From positions 1-26,266 of the forward strand of contig CABTYW010000024.1 of NCBI GenBank assembly GCA_902489135.1: a stretch of 26,266 nucleotides of DNA, given 5' to 3'. The DNA is from an uncultured Synergistaceae bacterium. GTDB lineage: Bacteria; Synergistota; Synergistia; Synergistales; Dethiosulfovibrionaceae. Positions within the stretch are counted from its first letter, which is position 1, and every line of letters starts with the position of its first letter. Both the position numbers and the translations under genes were made by a program. The notes under the pieces were generated by a model, which saw only the letters and a program-made list of their open reading frames with translations, ran no database searches and was not told where the DNA came from. Below are positions 21,151-26,266 of this stretch, one piece after another.

Positions 21151-24100
21151 GATGGGTCCCATGAATAAAATTATCTCAGGACGCAAGGGAAAAGGCGGCA
21201 GAGGCGGGTACCGCGCGCCCGTGGAGTCTCCCAACACCCTCCAGTCCATCCAGTACGTCACCCTCACCGACGTGGTGTCCGAAGGCCCCATTGTGGGGCT
21301 GTACGACAACGACAAATCCATTTACCTCAACGAGACGCCCCTGCGCACTTCCGGCGGCTCATTGACCATGCAGGACGTGAGCTGGAATATCCGTCTGGGG
21401 ACGCCCGACCAAACAGCACTGCCCTACGACGCAGGCGCCGAGACGGAAGTGGGCGTCAGCGCCGAAGTGACCAATCTCTATCCGAAAGGAGAAGGCCCTG
21501 ACAGCGGGAGGTTCCAATTCTCAGTCACCAACGAAACGGCCACGCGACTGCGCATCACCATGGGCGTACAGGCGCTGTATGAGACGCGGTTGGATCAGGA
21601 ACACGCCGGGGACATGGTGCCTGCCTCGGTGGGCTACCGCATTGTCATTGCCGACGGCAACGGAAAGACCATAAAAGACTACAAAGACACGCTCAAAGGC
21701 AAAACCACCAGCCAGTACTTCTGGGATCGGCTGTTCGACTTGAGCGGCCCCGCCCCGTGGCTGGTGACCGTCTACAAGACCACGCCCGACAGCCGAAGCT
21801 CTGCACTGAACAACGACCTGTATATCTCAAGCTACACCGCCATTGTGGGTTACAGCTTTACCTACCCCAACACGGCGCTTGTGTCAATTACCGCTTCCGC
21901 CGAAACATTCAGTGGAACGGTCCCCAACCGCATTTACCGCGTCAAGGGTTTGAAGGTGCAGGTGCCGAACAACTACGACCCCGAGACGCGCGCCTATTCA
22001 GGCATCTGGGACGGCACCTTCAAGCTGGCGTGGACGGACAACCCCGCGTGGGTGCTTTACGATATTGTCACCAATGACCGCTACGGCGTGGCTAAATACC
22101 TGCCGCGAGCGTTTATGGAGACACATGACCTGTGCGACAAGTGGTATCTCTATCGCATCGCTCAGATCTGCGACGAAATGGTACCCGACGGCAAGGGCGG
22201 ACAGGAACCGCGCTACACTTTCAACGGACAAATCATGGGATCGGGCGAGTGCAAGGACGTTATTCAGTCCATCGCCAGCGTGTTCCACGGCATGACCTAC
22301 TGGTCAAGCGGCCTCATTTATGCCCGCGCCGACTATCCGTCAGACCCCATCCGCACCATTACGCAGGCCAACGTGGTAGGCGGCGTCATTACCTACTCCA
22401 GCGCCTCCATGCAGGAGCGCCACAGCGTGGCGCAGGTGACATGGCACGACCCCGACGACCTCGGGCGCGCTCACGTGGAGATCGTCTACGATTGGGACGC
22501 CTATCAGCGCATCGGCTATCGTCCTATACAGGTGACGGCTTACGGCTGCTACAGTCGCGGTCAGGCCCACCGCCACGGGTTGTGGATTTTAGCCACCGAA
22601 GCGAAGCAGTGGACAGCCACTGTCGAGATGGGCCTTGACGGCTTCGACCTGCTCCCCGGGGACATTGTCAAACTGTCAGACCCCGCATGGATGGGCTACC
22701 GCGCCGGCGGACGTATCAAGAGCCTTGCAGGTTCCACCGTCATGCTGGACGCCCCCTTCGAAGGGGTCAACGGCGAGAGTTATCAGATCAGCGTGTGCGA
22801 CGACGAGGGGACGGAAGAGACCATCCCCGTGGTCACCGTCAATGACGCCGTCGTCATCGTGGAACGCGCTTTTACGAAAACCTTTGTTCCCAATGCCGTC
22901 TGGAGCATGGCGGGAACGCAGGCGGAACCGCGGCAGTTTCGCGTGCAGAACATTAAAGAGACGAGCAAGGGCACAATTCAGGTGCAGTTTTTGGAGTACG
23001 ACCCCAACAAGTACCTGAAAATCGAACAGGGCCTGCGCCTCGAAGATCCCCCTTCGCGGCGGACGCTGAAAGACGGCGTGGAGCCGCCCGTCAATCTGTC
23101 GGTCGTCGAGACGACGGCCACGGTGAACGGACGCCTTGTGCAGAAGGCCTTGTTCAGCTGGCAGCAGAACAGAGCCGACTTTGCCGTGACGGGCTACCGC
23201 GTGCAGTATACTGACCCGCTGGGCAACGTGAAAACGTCGGGCTGGAGCAACGAACATAGCTTCGAACTGACCAACGTCATGAGCGGAGAGTGGACGTTTA
23301 AAGTGCAGGCCGCGACGTTCGACGGGCGCCATTCAGGCTGGGCGGACAAGAAGCACTCCATGGCGGGGATTTCGGCGCTGAACCCGTCCAACGTTGCGGA
23401 GCTGCACCTGTCTGAATGGGGCTACATGCAAAAAGACGGCGTGCACGTGTCAAACGTGGACGTCACATGGGGCGACCCTGCGGGAATGAAAGCCGAAGCC
23501 GTCGCGGGGTTCGAGATTTACTACCGCTACAGCGACGGCGCCAGATGGCAGAAATACGCCACAACCGACGCCGACGAACGCTCTCATGCCATTACAAACG
23601 TGCAGACGGGCAAGACCATTCAGGTAATGGTAAGAACGCGGTCAAAGCTGGACATTCGGTCGTCGGGCGTTTCGGCATCGTTGCCCATCGTCGGCAAAGA
23701 TCAGCCGCCTGCCGCCCCGAAGGAATTGACGGCAAGTGTGGGGACAAAGGAGCGCACGCACATTGCGCTGAAATGGGAGCCCGTGAGCGAGCCGGATATT
23801 GCGGGGTACCGCGTTTACCTCGATGATCGCGTTGTCGTTGAGCAGACTGCTGACACCAGCGCCGCGCTGAAAATTGTGGAGATGGGCAGCCACGCCTTGT
23901 ACGTGGTGTCCATTGACAACTCCAAACAGCTTTCGGAGCGCTCCAACACCGTCTCCGTCACGATCCGACCTCCGGCGGCGCCTGCGTCGATTTCGGCTGT
24001 CGCGTCGAGGACTGACCGTTGCACCATCGACGTCACCTGGGCGGCGGTGAATGAAAGCGACATTGCAGGATACACGGTACAGCGTGACGGCGTTGAGATT

Positions 24101-25765
24101 GCCCGCCTCACCCCCGATTGCAGCGTGAGCGCCGTCATTGCCGAAAGCGGACTGCACAAGTTCAGCGTTCAGGCGGTGACGGTGGACGGTCTGACGTCCC
24201 CATGGACCAGCAAAGAAGTTTATTTTTCCGTCCTGCCCAACGACGTCGGCAACTTCTCGGTGAAGCAGTCTCCGCTGAAAAAATCGTCGCTGATTTTCAC
24301 GTGGGACGCCGTCCCCGGCAACGATATTGACTATTACGAGATCCGACGCGGGAATGCATGGGACGGCGATCCCCTCGTTGCACGCACGCAGGGCACGTCG
24401 TTTACGCTTGAAAACTGGGTGGACGATGGAGAGTTCTCGTTCTGCATCAAAGCGCACTGCATCGGCGGGTATTACTCACAATTCCCCAACTATTGCGCGA
24501 TTGTCATTTCCATGGTCCCCTCGCCGCCGTCGAACCTGACGGCCAGCCAAAGCGTCGCCGACCCCGCGATCGTCAATGTCAGCTGGAAGGCGTCGCCCGA
24601 CCTCGACGTGACGAGTTATGAAATCCGCGACGGCCTGGCGTGGAACGACGCAAAACCCATGGGAACTACGTCGGGGACGATGTTGACTATTAACTGCCAG
24701 AACTCCCATGAGTACAACTTTCTGGTGCGTGCCAACAACTCCGCGGGGTATGTGTCGGACGTTATCTCCGTCTTTTGCGAGGCCACGCTGGAGCCGCCAA
24801 CGGTTACGGGGTTCAATGCCGTGCAGGACGGCGACACGGTAGATTTGTGGTGGGACAAAAGCACCAGCAACGGCGTTGACTGGTACGAGGTTCGTGAAGG
24901 GTTCAGCTGGGAGAGCGGCGCGCTTATTGCCACGGGCATCAGCAACACCGCCCTGAGCGTGCCGGTATCCTTTGAACGCGGCTACAACTACCTGCTCAAA
25001 GCTCATAGCCGCGTGGGTTACTACTCCGATCAGCCAGCAAAAGCTCCGCTGGTCGTCAGCAACCTCAGTCCCAAAAATGTCTTTGTTGAGCGTGACTACA
25101 TCGCGCTGCTTGAAGACGGCACCGGCAGCCACAACAACACGGCGTGGAGAGAGAACCCATGCACGTGGGCAACTGTGGGCGGAAGGTGGAGTGATTATCC
25201 CGGCAAGCGGTGGATGGACTTCGGCGGACAGTACGTATTGTCGCTGGCAGCGGGGCAAACCTCGGGAACATGGTATGGACATACTGTATTTCTTAACCGA
25301 ACGGTGAAAGCAAAAATCACGGCTGACTTCCAGACGCTGAACAGCTCCACGGCGTCGGCGCGGTTGCAATATCGTTCGTGCGACCAGGATAAAAACGGCC
25401 CTGACGGCTATGGACCTTGGACGGACTTCCATGAGCACACTGAGACGCTGTCGAAAATCCAGTTCCGCGTCGTCATGAAGACGAACAACGCCGCACAACC
25501 GCCTTTTGTCACGCTGCTGCACGTGGTGGTGGACATGCCCGACGTGGTGAAATCCGGGCGCATAAGCGTTCCTGCGGCGGGAGCGACCATTGAGTACGGG
25601 TTCGAGTACGCCATTACGCCCACGGTGGTCGTTTCGGCGGACACGGCGACGGCGCGAGCCGTCATTGTGGGCGTCCCCGGCAAAACGAACTGCATTGTCA
25701 AAGTGCTTGACAACAACAACACGCCCATTGCCGGCACGGTTAATTGGACGTCCTATGGATACTAA
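21119..25765 (+). CDS. host-specificity tail-tip protein, lambda J family
   Basis: Up to 1548 residues. The N-terminal part has the J signature (NTLQSIQYVTLTDVVSEGPI, SIYLNETPLRT) and the tip-attachment body (VLYDIVTNDRYGVAKYLP, QERHSVAQVTWHDPDD, LLPGDIVKLSDPAWMG). From about residue 655 there are about seven FN3 domains, starting near nt 23086, 23384, 23705, 23969, 24233, 24518 and 24793. A unique C-terminal ~220 residues (to VNWTSYGY) probably contact the receptor. Three other starts (21143, 21152, 21161) are possible. GGGAG at 21136-21140 favours 21152, and the N-terminal sequence before MNKIISG is not conserved in lambda J. It overlaps the I-like gene. Lambda J is ~1132 aa, so this one is expanded, mainly by FN3 repeats. 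Confidence 0.93.
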   Translation: MTAEETGEMIEMGPMNKIISGRKGKGGRGGYRAPVESPNTLQSIQYVTLTDVVSEGPIVGLYDNDKSIYLNETPLRTSGGSLTMQDVSWNIRLGTPDQTALPYDAGAETEVGVSAEVTNLYPKGEGPDSGRFQFSVTNETATRLRITMGVQALYETRLDQEHAGDMVPASVGYRIVIADGNGKTIKDYKDTLKGKTTSQYFWDRLFDLSGPAPWLVTVYKTTPDSRSSALNNDLYISSYTAIVGYSFTYPNTALVSITASAETFSGTVPNRIYRVKGLKVQVPNNYDPETRAYSGIWDGTFKLAWTDNPAWVLYDIVTNDRYGVAKYLPRAFMETHDLCDKWYLYRIAQICDEMVPDGKGGQEPRYTFNGQIMGSGECKDVIQSIASVFHGMTYWSSGLIYARADYPSDPIRTITQANVVGGVITYSSASMQERHSVAQVTWHDPDDLGRAHVEIVYDWDAYQRIGYRPIQVTAYGCYSRGQAHRHGLWILATEAKQWTATVEMGLDGFDLLPGDIVKLSDPAWMGYRAGGRIKSLAGSTVMLDAPFEGVNGESYQISVCDDEGTEETIPVVTVNDAVVIVERAFTKTFVPNAVWSMAGTQAEPRQFRVQNIKETSKGTIQVQFLEYDPNKYLKIEQGLRLEDPPSRRTLKDGVEPPVNLSVVETTATVNGRLVQKALFSWQQNRADFAVTGYRVQYTDPLGNVKTSGWSNEHSFELTNVMSGEWTFKVQAATFDGRHSGWADKKHSMAGISALNPSNVAELHLSEWGYMQKDGVHVSNVDVTWGDPAGMKAEAVAGFEIYYRYSDGARWQKYATTDADERSHAITNVQTGKTIQVMVRTRSKLDIRSSGVSASLPIVGKDQPPAAPKELTASVGTKERTHIALKWEPVSEPDIAGYRVYLDDRVVVEQTADTSAALKIVEMGSHALYVVSIDNSKQLSERSNTVSVTIRPPAAPASISAVASRTDRCTIDVTWAAVNESDIAGYTVQRDGVEIARLTPDCSVSAVIAESGLHKFSVQAVTVDGLTSPWTSKEVYFSVLPNDVGNFSVKQSPLKKSSLIFTWDAVPGNDIDYYEIRRGNAWDGDPLVARTQGTSFTLENWVDDGEFSFCIKAHCIGGYYSQFPNYCAIVISMVPSPPSNLTASQSVADPAIVNVSWKASPDLDVTSYEIRDGLAWNDAKPMGTTSGTMLTINCQNSHEYNFLVRANNSAGYVSDVISVFCEATLEPPTVTGFNAVQDGDTVDLWWDKSTSNGVDWYEVREGFSWESGALIATGISNTALSVPVSFERGYNYLLKAHSRVGYYSDQPAKAPLVVSNLSPKNVFVERDYIALLEDGTGSHNNTAWRENPCTWATVGGRWSDYPGKRWMDFGGQYVLSLAAGQTSGTWYGHTVFLNRTVKAKITADFQTLNSSTASARLQYRSCDQDKNGPDGYGPWTDFHEHTETLSKIQFRVVMKTNNAAQPPFVTLLHVVVDMPDVVKSGRISVPAAGATIEYGFEYAITPTVVVSADTATARAVIVGVPGKTNCIVKVLDNNNTPIAGTVNWTSYGY

Positions 25766-25782
25766 AGAGGAGATGGTACATC

Positions 25783-26266
25783 ATGGCTTTTGACGGTACA
25801 CTGCCGCTTGACGACGGGCATCTTGCCGAAGCTCCGGGACAACTGCGCGAGCAGTTTAGGGCACTGAAAGACGATAAAATTATCAACGCGGGGAAGTTGA
25901 AAGGGCTTGAACCCGGCAATGCCTCAGGCAACGTCCCCATCAACAACGGGACGCTGAACACCAACCTGAACGCCGACCAGCTTGACGGACACGACAGCGC
26001 GTATTTTTCGACCTCGACGCATACGCACGCCGCCGCCACGACCAATGCCGCGGGACTGATGAGCGCCGCCGACAAGGTCAAGCTCAACGGCATTGCCGCA
26101 GGGGCTGAGGTCAATCAGAACGCCTTCGCAAAGGTCAAGGTGGGCAATGCTGTCGTCGAGGCCGACCAGAAACAGGACACGCTGGTGTTGCTGTCGGGGC
26201 GCAACATTACCATTACGCCGGACGCCGCGAACGACAAATTGACAATCTCGCTGCCGCCAACGATTA
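25783..26266 (+). CDS. tail fibre protein, 5' part (cut by window end)
   Basis: Starts MAFDGTLPLDDGHLAEAPGQ and continues LREQFRALKDDKIINAGKLK. Then come NADQLDGHDSAYFSTSTHTH and AAGLMSAADKVKLNGIAAGA, motifs typical of side-tail-fibre and receptor-binding proteins downstream of J. The start follows GAGGAG at 10 bases; an overlapping ATG at 25773 opens only a short frame. The frame stays open to the window end after ~161 codons, so the receptor-binding end is not visible. Confidence 0.85.
   Translation, partial: MAFDGTLPLDDGHLAEAPGQLREQFRALKDDKIINAGKLKGLEPGNASGNVPINNGTLNTNLNADQLDGHDSAYFSTSTHTHAAATTNAAGLMSAADKVKLNGIAAGAEVNQNAFAKVKVGNAVVEADQKQDTLVLLSGRNITITPDAANDKLTISLPPTI

Noticed and set aside
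21119..26266. Possible diversity-generating retroelement acting on J or the fibre
   Set aside because: No reverse transcriptase or template-like repeat is visible in the window.
1..26266. tRNA, rRNA and insertion sequences
   Set aside because: No cloverleaf with CCA-type acceptor pairing, no rRNA sequence and no transposase motif was seen.

Overview
The window is one contiguous stretch of a temperate, siphovirus-like phage or prophage genome, with all structural genes on the + strand. It combines an HK97-type packaging and head module (P27-type small terminase, large terminase, HK97 portal, prohead protease, HK97-fold capsid) with a lambda-type tail tip (H, M, L, K, I, J order). It also has a short tyrosine recombinase and an HNH nuclease next to the terminase, as in many phages of Gram-positive bacteria. 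Strong AGGAGG ribosome sites, sigma70-like promoters, about 55-60 percent GC and a lambda-like tail suggest a host in a group such as Synergistota or Negativicutes. That host assignment is inference from style only, not from a match.

Layout. Positions 1-1411 hold small early genes of lower GC: an excisionase/MerR-like HTH protein, several tiny unknowns and a small membrane protein. Two perfect hairpins here are oriented as minus-strand terminators. Positions 1463-3849 are the replication module: an HTH initiator whose gene contains four 18-bp iterons, an AT-rich stretch and a palindrome (a lambda-type origin), then a DnaB-like helicase. Positions 3872-4650 carry a small coiled-coil protein and a probable late regulator. 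Directly after it come a promoter and a short terminated transcript, the same arrangement as lambda Q-pR'-6S-tR'. On the opposite strand lies a hicAB toxin-antitoxin pair whose toxin has no standard start codon (4827-5485). Positions 5603-6988 hold an unknown protein, a catalytic-domain-only integrase and the HNH nuclease.

Positions 7110-12200 are packaging and capsid genes, and 12271-13710 are four head-tail connector and completion genes. Tail genes run from 13713 to the end: the tail tube, a tail chaperone pair joined by a programmed -1 frameshift, the tape measure, M-, L-, K-, I- and J-like tip proteins, and the start of a tail fibre cut by the window edge. Between the chaperone and the tape measure sits a small cassette (14789-15277) with its own promoter, two small membrane-protein genes and a terminator; this has the form of a moron.

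How the parts may work together: intrinsic terminators or strong hairpins lie at 4786, 7054, 12220 and 15248 inside what should be one late operon. Late expression therefore probably depends on antitermination, with the 4159-4650 product as candidate factor and the 4727-4820 RNA as candidate leader. No lysis genes, repressor or attachment site were recognised; they presumably lie outside the window.
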